Assembly: GCA_948144175.1 (NCBI GenBank)
Contig: CANXME010000235.1
Coordinates: forward strand, 58,201 to 122,200
DNA length: 64,000 bases
Direction of reading: 5' to 3'
Origin: Closterium sp. NIES-65
Taxonomy: Eukaryota; Streptophyta; Zygnematophyceae; Desmidiales; Closteriaceae
Of the stretch, positions 42,155-54,880 are shown one piece after another. The position numbers and the translations under genes were made by a program. Each line of letters starts with the position of its first letter. Positions within the stretch are counted from its first letter, which is position 1. Below the pieces are notes generated by a model. That model was not told where the DNA came from. It ran no database searches and saw nothing but the letters and a program-made list of their open reading frames with translations.

Positions 42155-43090
42155 GGGGATTGAAGGGTGGGAGGGGGGCTGGTCGTGGGGATGGGCTGAT
42201 GGTGGTAAGAGGGCAGCAGGGATGGGGAGAAGGGAGCGTAACGAGGGGAGAGCAAAGGGCAGGGGGGGAGGAAGGGAGGGGCAGGGAGGGAAGAGGCTGA
42301 ACGTACAAAGGGGGGAAACGAGGGGCATGGATGATAGGAAACGAGGGCAGGGGTGTGGGAAATCAAGGGCAGGGAGGAGAGAAGCAATGGGTGAGGGGAA
42401 AACAAGGGAGGGGCAGACGGGGGGCAGGGAGGGAAGAAACGTGGGGCAGGGAGGGGAGAAGCCAAAGACAGGGGCATGGGCAGGCGGGGGCAGGGAGGGA
42501 GCAAAGGAGAGGCACGGAGAAAGAAAGGGAGGCGCGGGGAGGGGAGAAACCGGGCGTGGGGGGGGGGGGGGCGGAAAATGAGGGGCAGGGCGGGGAGGAG
42601 GGAGGGGCAGGGAGGGGAGAAGCTGAGCACACGGAGGGGGGAAAGGTGAGGCAGGGAGGTAGGAAGCCAAGGACAAGGGGGGGGGAGAGTGGGGGGGGCA
42701 GGGAGAGGGGGGAGGTGGGGAGCGGGGAAAGGCGGCGAGGGGCAGGGAGGGGAGAAACCAAGCATAGGGGGGCGAGATACGAGGGGCAGGGTGCGGATTG
42801 AGGAGGGGCAGGGAGTGGAGTGGGTCGGCGAGGGGAAGGAAGAGGCGTGCAGCAGAGGAGGGGAGGGGGGAGGAGAAGGTAAAGGAGGGGAGCGCACGGG
42901 CGGGGAGGAGCGAATGGCGGGCGGTGGGAAACGGCGAGGGGGGGCAGGGAGGGTCAAAAGAGGCGGCAAGGGAGCGGGCACGCGGAGGGTAGGGGCGGGG
43001 GGAGCGGATGGCATGAGGGGGCAGGGGGTGTGACTATGAAGGGGGGGACCCGGGCAAGGGGTGTGTAGCGGTCGGGGCACGAGGTTGACG
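41577..43090. repeat. 5S intergenic spacer, unit 5
   Basis: Standard spacer with a microsatellite at 42087-42149 and an expanded poly-G run near 42558-42571. No gene is seen. Confidence 0.92.
42087..42149. repeat. (GT)n(GA)n microsatellite in 5S spacer
   Basis: GT run followed by a GA run of about 35 bp. Confidence 0.95.
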
Positions 43091-43165
43091 TGGTACGATC
43101 ATACCTCGGCTACTACGCCGGATCCCATCAGAACTCCGAAGCTAAGCGCCGGTGGGCGAGAGCAG
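43091..43165 (+). pseudogene. 5S rRNA gene, 5' fragment upstream of LINE D
   Basis: 5S positions 1-75, ending gagagcag at the LINE junction, with sequence as in the other interrupted genes. Confidence 0.93.
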
Positions 43166-43512
43166 TTATTCATTAATAGGGGAAGAGCAAATACAAGCCG
43201 AATATAATGGTTTTTCCAAGACTAGGAAATTTCGACATAGCCTAATCGCTATGAGGACGGTATATATATTTTGTAGGAAAAGGGGGAAAGAAAGGAAAGG
43301 AAGGAAGGATGAAGGAGTAAGAAGAAGTGGTAGGGAAAAGAAGAGGGCGGTAGGAAGAGAAGGGAAGGATAGAAGAAGGGAACAGAAAGAGGGAGGTGGG
43401 AAGAAAAGAGGAGAGAGGGAGAGAGACTAAGGAGGAGGAAGCACCAAAGGACCAAAACACGGCAGCAACCCGCACGACCGCACGGGCACAGCGTTTCAAG
43501 CACAGCCACTAT
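43166..43512 (-). mobile_element. 5S-inserted LINE, copy D: 5'-truncated, 347 bp (3' UTR only)
   Basis: It contains only the last 347 bases of the element: it starts at the usual 3' junction and stops within the 3' UTR at ccactat, before the ORF2 stop region. It is flanked by a 16-bp duplication (cggtgggcgagagcag at 43150-43165 and 43513-43528), shorter than that of full-length copies. Severe 5' truncation with a target duplication is the hallmark of incomplete target-primed reverse transcription. Its sequence mixes features of B and C, so it is an independent insertion. Confidence 0.92.
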
Positions 43513-43571
43513 CGGTGGGCGAGAGCAGTACTGGGCTGGGTGACCTCCCGGGAAGTCCTCGTGTTGTACCC
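43513..43571 (+). pseudogene. 5S rRNA gene, 3' fragment downstream of LINE D
   Basis: 5S positions 60-118, beginning cggtgggcg. It keeps the intermediate element and C box but only the end of the A box. Confidence 0.92.
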
Positions 43572-44104
43572 ATTTATGCCCCTTGCTCGGCACGTGCCGG
43601 GGGAGGGGCAAGCGGGAAAAAGAAAGGACGATTTTAGCGCGTCCGATTCTTTTCTTTTCGTTTTTTTGCCCAAACAACGACCCAGCGGGGTGGGGGGCCC
43701 CCGGGGAGGCTTGCCCATGCGAAGAAACGCCCCGTGCGCACCACCGTTGGGCGGTTGGAAGCCGCACACGGTCGCGGGGGTGGAGAGCGGAAACGGGCAG
43801 CCGGGGGAGGGTGGGGGCGGTTGGATGGGACTTGGGGTGTACGGGGGGCAGGGGAGTTGAGGGGGCAAGGGGAGGGGCAGCAACGGGCAGGGGCTGGGCC
43901 AACTGAGGGCACGGAAAAGGGGCGGGCAGAGGGTGAGCAGAGGGGCGAGCGATGCAAGGGTGGCACCATAGGGGGGAAACCAGTTGCACGGAGGTGGGAG
44001 GTGAGGGGCGTGCGAGGGGGTGGGAAAGGGGCAGGGAGGGGCAGAATGGGAGGATGTAGGTGGGGGGGGGTGGGGGAGGGGAGTGTGCGTGTGTGTGTGT
44101 GTGT

Positions 44105-44153
<49 letters not shown>

Positions 44154-45089
44154 GGGGATTGAAGGGTGGGAGGGGGGCTGGTCGTGGGGATGGGCTGATG
44201 GTGGTAAGAGGGCAGCAGGGATGGGGAGAAGGGAGCGTAACGAGGGGAGAGCAAAGGGCAGGGGGGGAGGAAGGGAGGGGCAGGGAGGGAAGAGGCTGAA
44301 CGTACAAAGGGGGGAAACGAGGGGCATGGATGATAGGAAACGAGGGCAGGGGTGTGGGAAATCAAGGGCAGGGAGGAGAGAAGCAATGGGTGAGGGGAAA
44401 ACAAGGGAGGGGCAGACGGGGGGCAGGGAGGGAAGAAACGTGGGGCAGGGAGGGGAGAAGCCAAAGACAGGGGCATGGGCAGGCGGGGGCAGGGAGGGAG
44501 CAAAGGAGAGGCACGGAGAAAGAAAGGGAGGCGCGGGGAGGGGAGAAACCGGGCGTGGGGGGGGGGGGGCGGAAAATGAGGGGCAGGGCGGGGAGGAGGG
44601 AGGGGCAGGGAGGGGAGAAGCTGAGCACACGGAGGGGGGAAAGGTGAGGCAGGGAGGTAGGAAGCCAAGGACAAGGGGGGGGGGAGAGTGGGGGGGGCAG
44701 GGAGAGGGGGGAGGTGGGGAGCGGGGAAAGGCGGCGAGGGGCAGGGAGGGGAGAAACCAAGCATAGGGGGGCGAGATACGAGGGGCAGGGTGCGGATTGA
44801 GGAGGGGCAGGGAGTGGAGTGGGTCGGCGAGGGGAAGGAAGAGGCGTGCAGCAGAGGAGGGGAGGGGGGAGGAGAAGGTAAAGGAGGGGAGCGCACGGGC
44901 GGGGAGGAGCGAATGGCGGGCGGTGGGAAACGGCGAGGGGGGGCAGGGAGGGTCAAAAGAGGCGGCAAGGGAGCGGGCACGCGGAGGGTAGGGGCGGGGG
45001 GAGCGGATGGCATGAGGGGGCAGGGGGTGTGACTATGAAGGGGGGGACCCGGGCAAGGGGTGTGTAGCGGTCGGGGCACGAGGTTGACG
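43572..45089. repeat. 5S intergenic spacer, unit 6
   Basis: Standard spacer with a microsatellite at 44082-44149 and a variable poly-G run near 44558-44569. No gene is seen. Confidence 0.92.
44082..44149. repeat. (GT)n(GA)n microsatellite in 5S spacer
   Basis: GT run followed by a GA run of about 40 bp. Confidence 0.95.
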
Positions 45090-45164
45090 TGGTACGATCA
45101 TACCTCGGCTACTACGCCGGATCCCATCAGAACTCCGAAGCTAAGCGCCGGTGGGCGAGAGCAG
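45090..45164 (+). pseudogene. 5S rRNA gene, 5' fragment upstream of LINE E
   Basis: 5S positions 1-75, ending at the invariant LINE 3' junction. Confidence 0.93.
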
Positions 45165-45517
45165 TTATTCATTAATAAGGGAAGAGCAAATACAAGCCGA
45201 ATATAATGGTTTTTCCAAGACTAGGAAATTTCGACATAGCCTAAGCGCTATGAGGACGATTTATATATTTTGTAGGAAAAGGGGGAAAGAAAGGAAAGGA
45301 AGGAAAGATGAAGGAGTAAGAAGAAGTGGTAGGGAAAGGAAGAGGGTGGTAGGAAGAGAAGGGAAGGATAGAAGAAGGGAACAGAAAGAGGGAGGTGGGA
45401 AGAGAAGAGGAGAGAGAGAGAGAGACTAAGGAGAAGGAAGCACCAAAGGACCAAACACGGCAGCAACCCGCACGACCGCACGGGCACAGCGTTTCAAGCA
45501 CAGCCACTATTGTTTTT
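45165..45517 (-). other. LINE 3' UTR, copy E
   Basis: Same as in copy C apart from a few substitutions shared with copy F and one extra T in a T run near 45512-45520. No gene is seen. Confidence 0.75.
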
Positions 45518-48500
45518 TTACACATATGCATCATATATATACTGCATATCAGCCACACTCTCGAAGCACCCTGTGACGTGGTGCCAAGTTCCCTGCCCCG
45601 CACCCAGTGGGACTGGTGCGGGCATCCACCCGTCGTCGGACCTCCCTAACTGCCGCACCGCATGCTGGATCATGCATTGAGCCTGCGCGCGCTGCAGTGC
45701 AACGGAGAGGCGTGTAGTGAGTCCTGCCTCAAATATCCGTGCCGATCCGTCATCCCCCCCACCTCTATCCCTCCTCCGCTGTGCTATCCTCTTTGCGCAG
45801 AGCCCCAGAAACTGACGCAGCGGCTCACTCAGAAGGCCAAAGGTCTCCGCCACGCACGCGTAAAAGTGTGGTGCCGGCTGCAGCCCCTCTAAGTGCGGCC
45901 CCCAGTGACGCAGCTTCTCCTGCACCCGCCTAGCTGCTGCCACTCCAATCTGTGTGGGGGTCGCCCGTCTCAGCTGCACGTTCCCCTCCCGCTGTGGATC
46001 CGCTATGGAGACATCCACAAGAACCATCAGACCCTGGCCAACGTCGCGGCAGGTGAGGTCTGGAATGCGGGAGGCGGTGCCTACACGGCCTGTGCGTCCG
46101 ACTGGTCCCTGCTGTTGCGCTGGCTGCTGCCCTGTCTGGTCCCTTGGTGCCCCCTCTCCGATCGTCTCTCTCCCCCTCTCCTCTCCTCCATCCACCTGTC
46201 CTCTCCCCTCCCCCTCCCTACCCTCCCCCAAACCTCCCGACCCCCCTGCTCCATCCCCTGCTGCCTCTCTCACTCCCTGGCCCTCCCCTCCCAATCCCGC
46301 TGCCCCTCCTGTACCTCCGTCCGCTCTCTGCTGCTCCCGCCCCTGCCCCGCCCCCGAGGCCGAACCTGGAGGCGCGGCGCCCTGGGCCCGCGGCCTCCAC
46401 TGGCTCTCCTGCTGCTGCCTGTGCCGTCCCCCCTCCCCGTCCTGGCCCGTCTGCTCCCCCTGCCGTCCCCTCTGCCCACCTGTCCCTCGCTCCACCTGAC
46501 CCCGCAGCTGGTGCCGTCCCCACTGTCCCCCGCCACCCGGCTGTCCCGCCTCGCCTCTCCGCTCCCCCGGTCCCTCAGCCCGTGTCCCCTCTCCCACCAC
46601 TGGCTGTCCCAGTAGTCTCGCTCGAGCCGCCTCCAACTGTGTGAACAGCGTAGAGTCCTCCACCTTTACCGCGAAGCCCGCCTCGACCGCAAAGTCTCGA
46701 AGCATGTACTTCACCGTGTCGTGGATGGTAGTGGCGACCCCGTAACGCGGGCACCGAACCGCGTGATGAGGCACCGTCATGTCGTCAATCGCCTGTCCGC
46801 AGGAGCACTGACCTGCAAGGGCTAACTGGGGGATAGGGAGACCAAGACGAGAAGATGAAGCCGCCTGCCACAGCGCCTCCGGGATGCGCAGTGGGTCGGC
46901 GTACGGCACCGACGTCAACCACGCTCCTGCACCTCCGCCCTGAAGGGAAGTCAAACGGGCAAGGTGCAAGGGAGAGGTGTGACGGGCACGCACGGCCTCC
47001 AAGGCATGCGCCTCCAGAAGACGGCTCGCTCCTGCAAAAAGGGAATCGGGGGAGGCAGAAGCGCAAGAGGGCCAGGGGGGAAGGAGAGAGAGAACGTCAG
47101 GAGGGAGACCCTCTAGCGCCGTCTGCAGAGCCCGGTCGATCTGCTCTGGCTCACCTGAAGCGAAGCTCTGCCGAAACACCTCGCCACACGCAGGGAGAGA
47201 ACAGAGAATGGGTGCACACTGCACCCAGGAGCACACGAAACTCACCGGGGCCATGCGCGCCATGCGACGAATGCCGAAACCCCCGAGACGGATGGGGAGG
47301 AAGATCTGGTCTAGGGCGGCCTCTCGGACGTCCTCGCGACAAGCCCAGGTCCCTGAAGCTAAAAGCTGCTGAAAAGTCTCTCCCAGGCGTGCGTCCCACC
47401 GTGTAAAACTGGAGATCACTGCGGGCGAAGGAGGGACGGTCCTCGACAGGTACTGCGGACGAGTGCTGACACACGCCGAAAGAAGGCGGGCAGCTGTCTG
47501 GGGCTGGCGCAACCTCGGAAGCCAAGGTAGCACCCGCCCCATCCTCTCGAGACGATCCGGGAGACTCTGCTCCACGAACGAAACGGTGCCTACCGGTACG
47601 CCTGTCACGGTGAGCCCTCGGCGTGCGACCTCGATCCCTAGGCCCGTGAAAGCCTCCAGATCCCTGGACAGAAAGGACTCTGTCTGGTAGACGAGGCACT
47701 TGTGCGGCTGGGCTGCAAGGCCCATCTCGCCCAAGCGCCTCACGATCTCGGCAAAATGGTGCAGCACCCTGTCTGGGGGACCTAGCACGTACGTGTCATC
47801 GGCGTACGACCAGAGCTGGACATCCCCCTCCGCCAGAACCGGCTCCAAAGCAAGACGCTGTGTCAGAGCGTACAAGAAGGGGCTGAGAGGGTCTCCCTGG
47901 CGAGTGCCCCGCTCCGAGTGCATCGTGACCACTCCCGTGCCTGACCTGTAGTGGAGATCCGAGGGCGTCCCGTAGAAGAGGCCGATGAAGGGGATCAGAC
48001 ACTGAAACTCCGGACTGGCCTGCAGCGCCTGAAACATCCTGTCTCGGTGGAAAGAGTTAAAGGCATTCGCCACGTCTAGCTGCAGGACCACCCAGTCTGG
48101 GTGGTCAGCCAGAGCGCGGCGGACGCCTCTAACTACGACCTCTGTCCCGCACGTAACCCCCACCCCAAACTGCTGTGATGCCAAGAAGACCCTCGCCATC
48201 TGGTCACGTAGCTGGAGACAAACTGCCCGAGAAAGAATGCGGACCAAAACCTCGCCGATGGCAATCGGCCGAACATCCATGTTCGACTTCGCCAGAGCCA
48301 CGAGGGTGGAGGACGCTAGCAAGGAGCGCGCAGCTGGAGCGCAACGGCCTCGGAGCCACTGCTGGTACACGGCCAGGAGGAAATGGAGACTCTGAGGGAA
48401 AGCTAGGAAAGTGTCTCGCAGGTGCTCAGCGACCCAACCGGACGGTCCTCCCGAAGAGCCCCGCGGAGCTGTGAAAATCGCGCGGCGTAAGTGATCCACC

Positions 48501-51500
48501 GAGAGCACGAGAGGGGACCCCTGGAAGCCAGACAGCCAAGCTGGGGTCGGCCTCTCCGCGTTGGGGTGCTTCGACTGCAGGCGCTGTATCGTCCCCTGTG
48601 TATCTGGGGCTGCCTCCGCGGACTCGAGAGCCGCGCACGCCCGTGAGGTCTCATTGCACGCTGCCAGACGAAGGCAACGTGCAATGCGGCGCTCATCTGC
48701 TGCAGAGGGATCGGTGGCGGTGCGTGACCGGTGACCTGTGCGGCGAGGAAGGGGTGTGCGACGGCCTAGTGCATCTGAGACTAGCTCAGCCCACTCACCT
48801 CGACCAAAGCGAGAGATGCGCGTTGCAATGGCAGCCGTGTGCGAGCGGTCGGGTGGCGTCGCTGGAACAAGGAAAAGAGTCGGCGCTGCAGCGAGGAGGA
48901 AGGTAGGGCCAGCAGCCTCCGGGTCCTGGGCAATGCGGACTAGGATCGCACTGAGGACGTCAAGATATCCTCCGCGGACCCTCTCCGGGACACGTCGGAG
49001 AGGGCGTGTATGGATACGCTCGGGCGAGAAGTACTCTGTCCAGTCCACCGAGTCGAGCGTCTGCCACTGTGCGTCGGTGAACTGCATCCCGGTCGCACGG
49101 GGCTGTGAGAGGGAAGGGATGATCGAGGCGGTATCATGGGCAGCCTGCGCCCTGCGAGCCGCGTCCGCAGGATGGCAGAAGGGAATGTGGTGCTGGAGCG
49201 CGCGTCGGTTCGCGAGAGAGCTCCTGCAGGTGGGGCAACTCACGACCTGGTCGGGTGATGTCGCCGTGTCGGCGGGGTCAATCGGGGCCGTGGCGTCGGA
49301 ACTGGCTGTAGAGGGGACCCCGTGGGCGGCCTGAGCTCCGACAGGATCGCCTGGGATGAGGGGAGGAGACGACTCACCAGCCCCGCGCGGGGGGGGTGTC
49401 AGCGAAGATAGAGGTGGTGTCGCACAGGATAGGGCCGGGCCTCGTGCCGGTACCGGTGTTGAAGCTGGGGAGGGGGGACGTGGAGGTGAGCCTGAAGTGT
49501 GTGCCGTGGTGTGCTCCTGCCCCTCGGCGGGGTGCGGTTCAAGTGACGGCTCTGCTACCCCAGGCGGAGGGGTCTCGGTAGGGGCGGATGCCTCATCCCT
49601 ACTGCTGGTGACCTCCTGCGCCACGGGCTGAACGGGGGGAGGCGCCACCCCGTCTAGGTGCGAGTGACACGGCCTCAGACCCCGGTCCGTCTCCATTGGG
49701 GTCGGGAGTGACGCGCCTGGCTGAGTGGCGGGGGGGATAAAAGAAGGGACAGACCGGGTGACCTCCGCATACGTCCGGGTCCGGTCCTGTGGGACTGGAA
49801 GGGTGGGGGCAGCCGGAGAGCTGCTCAGGCGGTGTATCGCCAGCAAATCTGAAATGCCAGCCCTCACCTCCTCTGGGGTCTCGAAGACCTGCCTGCCTGT
49901 AGGTGAGAGTAGGAGGGCTGGCAGGGTAGAGGGTGGAGTGGGGCGTGCTGGCTGAGCGGAGCTCGGGTGTGGACCCTGCCCTAGAAGGCCCCCTTGGCCC
50001 TCCCCAATCACCATGGGTTGCGGTAGGGGGTCGTCGACATGGAAGGGGTGGGAGGGATGGGAGGGGGAGTCGGTGGCGTCTGCCATGGGCGCATCCCTCA
50101 ACCCGACGGCCCCCCTCCCAGTAGCGATCGCGGCCGCCGCCACCTGGGAGGGGGACACAGCACGGGAGGGGCAGAATGGGGGTGAGTGGGCTGGTCCGCT
50201 CCCATGGCCCTGTGGAGGTGCAGGAGCGGGGCGGGAGTGTAGGTTTGGTGGTCGGGCTGTAGAGGTAGGGCCTGGTAATTGTTCAACGGGATGTGAGGTG
50301 GGGAGGGGCTCTTGGTGGGGGAGGGAGGGAGGGGGGAGTACGTGGGCTGACCCTCTGCCTCCTCTGCCCCTGTTCTTCCGCCGGCGGCCAACCTGGTTGT
50401 CCGCGCCTGTTTGTGAAGGAAGGGGGGGCTGTGGGGCCAAAGGGGTGGGTGGAGGGAGGATGGGTGGTTCGCCAGGCAGGGGGGTGCTCTGTGTGCATCC
50501 CCACTCTCCTCGAAACATCCCCCTCCGTGGGAACAGATCGGGCAAGCTGTGTGTGGGGGGTGATGGCTGCCCAACGGGGCCACTCGTGGGGAACCCGGCC
50601 GGGAGAGGGGGTTGGAGGTGGGGGTCGAGGGGCTGGGCCAGTGTGGAGGTTAGAGCGAGGTACAAACGGTGGGGGGAGAGAGATTTGTGTGGGCTCTGTG
50701 GTGGCCTCTCCTGTGGGCCCCTCTACCCGGGTGCCGCCGCTCCCATGAGCCTGGGGCGCAAGCCCTTGCGGGTGGGTCTCGGCTGCCTGGGGGGGGTGGT
50801 GTGGGGAGGGCAGCCTGTTGGGTGGGCGTGTTGGGGCTGTGCGGCGACTCGGGTGGTTTGGGTGCCTGTAGCGTGTGGGAGAGGGATTTGGCCGCAGAGA
50901 TGCTTCAACCTCCGAGATGTGTGTACTACCGGGTGGGGGGGGGCCTGGTGGAGGAGGGGGTAGTGGGCCGGTAAGGGGGTGGCTGGGTGTTGGTAGGAGT
51001 CGGGGAGCATGGCTCCTCTAGGAAGACCAGAGCCCTGGCTGCTCCACGTGGTGCTCTAAGGAGCCCCTGAGGGTGGGGGCAGAGGTGTGCTGCCCTTGGG
51101 GGTGAAGGAAGGAGTGAGGGAAGGGGCGGGGAGGGGTGAGAGGTGAGAGAAGGGGTGCCCTCGGGTGACTCTGCTCTTGTCGCACCCGCGTGCTCTCCCG
51201 GTGGACCGCCTGCAACCGTGGGGTCAGGCGTTGGGGACGGAGAGGGGGGCTGGCCATGGAGCAGCGTGGGGGTCGGGGAGCACGGCTCCGCCAAGAAGGC
51301 CAGGGCCTTGGCTGCCCCCCTGGACACTACCGGGACCTGAGGGTGGGGGTGGGGAAGTGGTGCTCCTGGGGGCTGGTGGGCTGGAGGACGGGAGGTGAGG
51401 ATGGGGGCTCCCTCGCGCGGCTCTGTCCTCAAGGTCTCCCCCAGCCCCTCCATCGGTCCTTCTGCTAGCATGGGGACGGGCATGGGGGGTAGAGGGGGAA

Positions 51501-53559
51501 CCTCGACGTGAGGCTGCAGGGGGGCCGGGTCGGCCTCACCGTCAAGCGTGAGGTATTGGGCCAGTGGCCCGTCAATGTGCATCACATCCTCTCCCTCATC
51601 CTCCTCTATCGCTATCACATCCCCCTCTTCAGTGCCCACCCCGGTCGGGACCACCCTCCCCTCTCCTTCCCCTGTTGCCCCTATGTCCCCCAAGCCCACC
51701 CCGCCTGCTGCCGCTTTACTGCTAGCCCCTTTTGCAGTCTCTGCCGGCCCTGCCGGCCCTGCTGTGTGTTTCCCCGAGTTTGCTGCGGCCCCTGCCGCCC
51801 CTACTGGCCGTGCTATGGCCCTCCCTGCTGCTTCAGCTGCAGCCTCACCTTCTGCCTTTGAGGCCCCTGCCGTACCCTCTCTTGCTACAGCCGGGGCGGC
51901 ACTCTCCCTCGCACCAGTCCCCGTTACCCCCTTCCCCGCTGCACCCGTAGCACCTCCCCCTATACCAGCCCCCGCTGTGGCCTCTGTCGCTCCTGCTGCA
52001 GTCCTTGCAGCCTCGACTGCTGCAGTCTGTAAAACCTCGCCTACCGTAATCTGCTCAGCCTCACCAGCCGCGATCCCTGTAGCCTCACGTGCTGCAGTCC
52101 CTGCAGCCTCACGTGCTGCAGTCCCTGCAGCCTCACCCGCTGCAGTCCCTGCGGCCTCACCTGCTGCAGTCTGTGCAGCCTCACCTGCTAGAATCTGCTC
52201 AACCTCACATGCTGCGGCCTCTGCAGCCTCACCTGCTGCGGCTATTTCAGCCTCACCTGCTGCGCTCCCTGCGGCCTCACCTGCCATGGTCCCGCCTGCA
52301 GCCTCATCCGCTGTGGTCCCTGCCGCCTCACCTGCTGCAGTCCCTGCGGCCTCACCTGTTGCAGTCCATGCGACCTCACCAGCTGTAGACTGTGCAGCCT
52401 CACCTGCTAGAGTCTGCCCAACCTTACATGATGCAGCCCTCGCAGCCTCACCTGCTGCGTCCGCCGCAGCCTCACCTGCTGTGGCCCCTGCAGTCCCGCC
52501 TGCTGCGCTCCCTGCAGCCTCGCCTGCTGCGCTCCCTGCAGCCTCGCTTGCTGCGCTCCCTGCGGCCTCACCTGCTGCGCTCTCTGCAGCCTCACCTGCT
52601 GCGCCCCCTACAGCCTCACCTGCTGCGCTCCCCGCAGCCTCACCTACTGCGCTCCCTGCGGCCTCACCTGCCATGGTCCCTCCTGCAGCCTCACCCGTTG
52701 TGATCCCTGCAGCCACACCTGCTGTGGTCTGTGCGGCCTCACCTGGTGCGGTCCCTATAGCCTCCTCTGCTGCGGTTCCCCCAGCCGACACAGCAGCAGG
52801 TTCCGTGGCCCCTACTCCTGCAAAACCTGTCTCCATGGCCTCTGCCCTTTGCCTGGCCAGAGTCACGGTCCCTGCCGCCCCTTCCCGTGCAGCCCCTGCC
52901 GCCCTTTCCCGTGCAGCCGCTGCTGCCCCTTCCCTTGCAGCCTCTGCTGCCCTTTCCTCTGCAGCCTCTGCTGCCCCTTCCCCCACAACCCCCATTGCCC
53001 CTTCCCGTGCAGCCTTTGCTGCCCCATCCTCTGTAGCCTCTGCTGCTCCTTCACACACAAACTCACTTACCCCTTCCCGTGCAGTGTCAGCTGCAAGTTC
53101 CCCCCTGGCTCTGCCCTCTCCCGCTTCTATGTGCTTGGGGGTGCGGGTAGGATTAAGTGTTTTCACAAGTAATCTGGTTTGCGAATGGGAGGTAGCGAGT
53201 GAGTTGGAGGATCTCTCTACTGAGCATGCATGGGTGCCGCCCCCGCTGTCACCTGAAGGGGGGGTAGACTGGGATGGGGCAGCGGGGGTAGGGCGCGGTT
53301 TTGAGCGTGCTGGCTCCTCCTCGTGTATTTCCTCCAGTGGGGCTTGGCGTTCCTCTGTTCCATCCTCTTCAAAGGTACGCTTCTGGCCCCTAGGGTCAGA
53401 TTGTGTGAGTGTTTTCGCTTGGTCAGGTGTGTGTTGTTTCTTCCTGACTGTTGAAGTGGGGGGAGTGGGAGAGTAGGGGGTGGCTCGGCTGCGGGACCTC
53501 CCAGATCGCCGAGGGGCTCCCGGGCCTGCCTTTCCCCCACTCGCGGGGTGCTGGGGCAT
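45518..53559 (-). pseudogene. LINE ORF2 polyprotein, copy E (split by single-base indels in G runs)
   Basis: The N-terminal part is open from the ATG at 53559 for about 865 residues in the ORF2 frame, including the Ala-rich repeats without the frameshift of copy C. One extra base in the ggggg run near 50970 and another near 50479 break the frame. The remainder, including the C2H2 finger, RT (QLDVANAFNSF, YADDTYVLG), CCHC and PD...D endonuclease, is open to the stop at 45518. Both indels lie in homopolymers and may be sequencing errors; without them the frame would be about 2,680 codons. Confidence 0.85.
51990..52785 (-). repeat. Coding minisatellite (Ala-rich repeats) in LINE copy E
   Basis: Unit order and number are the same as in copy C, supporting a very recent common origin of C and E. 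Confidence 0.8.
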
Positions 53560-54770
53560 TGTTACAGAGGCAGCATGCCTGGCGGTGGCGGTGTGAGTTG
53601 CTGGGGTTGGCTCAAGAGGGCGTCAAAGGGGGAAGGAACTCCCTGGCAGAGGCCGGGGTGCGGGGGGTTAGCTTGGGGAAAGGGGAAAAGGGTGGGGAAA
53701 GCGGTGCGCAGTGGGTGGAAGAGAGGGTAGAGGGGGCCTGACAGGTTGGAGGGGATTGGGGCCCAAGGGGGGGGCGGGCTGGGGGCCGATTGAGAGGGGA
53801 AGTGTTGGCGGGCTGTAGTGGAGGTGGGGGGGCGGGGGTGGTGTAGCGGTGGGTGAGCAGGGTGTGGGGACAGGTGGTGGGCCAGAGGTGGGGAGGGCAG
53901 GGCAGAATTCCACGGGAGGTGGGGGTGGGCAGGTGGAGCCAGGTGGGAAAGGAAGGGTGGGGAACAGAGAGGAAGGGGCAAAGGGTAGTGGGTAGTCGAG
54001 TTGGCGTGAGCCTGGTAGCGGGTAATGAGAAGGTTGGGAGGCGGGGGGTGAGAACGTGGGAGGGCAGAGAGGGCACCGAAAGGAGGTGCTGTGGTAAATG
54101 CAGGAATAGGATGCGGGGCCGGGAAACAGGGGACAGAGGGAATTGGGGAATCGATGAAGGGTGATAGCTGCGGATGGGCGAGCCCCAGGGGGGAGGAAAT
54201 ATGGAGGGTGTTGGAGAAGGGGGAGACTGGGGGGGGTTGAGGTAGGGTGTTGGAGGGCACAAGGGGCAGGAACAGGGGGTGCAAAGGTTGGCTGGGGGAG
54301 GGAGAGGCGGTCTGGTGCCGCGGAAAGGCGGAGGGAGGTTGGGGACGGCACAGCCCAGGGAGCAAAAGCAAGGGGTGTAGACCTTGGCTGGGGGTAGGAA
54401 CGGCGGTGTGGAGTTAGGGAGAGGTAGAGGGAGGCTGGGGTAGGTGGCTGGATTGCGCAGGGAGCAGGGGCAGGGGGTGTAGAGATTGGATGGGGGTGGG
54501 AAAGGCGGCGTGGTGCCAGGTGGCGGCAGTTGGGTCACCGAAGGGCCTGGCAGGGCGGGATGCAGAGGTGCAGCCCACGCTGGATGCGGAAGTAGCTGGG
54601 GGGGAAAGGGAGGCTGGAGGGGGAAGTACGGCTCGTAGAGGTGTGGGGGGCAGAGTGGGAGTGGGGAAAGCAGGAAGGGGGGTGGAGGGACGTTGTGGAC
54701 AGGGGAGTGGGGGAACATGCGGGTGATGATAGGGAGAAGCCGGGGGGGGGGAGAAGGGGGAGGTGGTATG

Positions 54771-54880
54771 AAAGTGGCAAGAGAGGAGACGCACGAGAGA
54801 GAGCGCGGCGGGGGGATTGAAGGGTAGGGAGCGGGGGCTGGTCGTGGGAGAATGGCCTGCTTGGGGTGGTAAGAGGGCAG
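54771..54880. other. Blended junction between LINE E and 5S spacer
   Basis: This stretch does not match either parent cleanly. It alternates words of the LINE 5' zone (gcacg, gagcgcggcg, ggcctgcttgggg) with words of the spacer (gagagag, gggggattgaagggt, gctggtcgtgg, ggtaagagggcagcaggg). Such interleaving is more like a consensus forced from two read classes than a clean crossover. Confidence 0.7.

Larger units (their letters stand above)
45165..54770 (-). mobile_element. 5S-inserted RLE-type LINE, copy E (5' end lost in a blended junction)
   Basis: It is nearly identical to copy C from the 3' end through ORF2 and the pyrimidine-rich zone, up to the poly-G tract near 54743. Beyond that the sequence becomes a mixture of LINE and 5S spacer, so the 5' region and the 5S 3' fragment are missing. 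ORF2 is split by single-base insertions in G runs. The closest relative is copy F, with which it shares gatttatatatt and gagaaggaagc in the 3' UTR. Either a recombination product or a misassembly truncated it. Confidence 0.88.
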
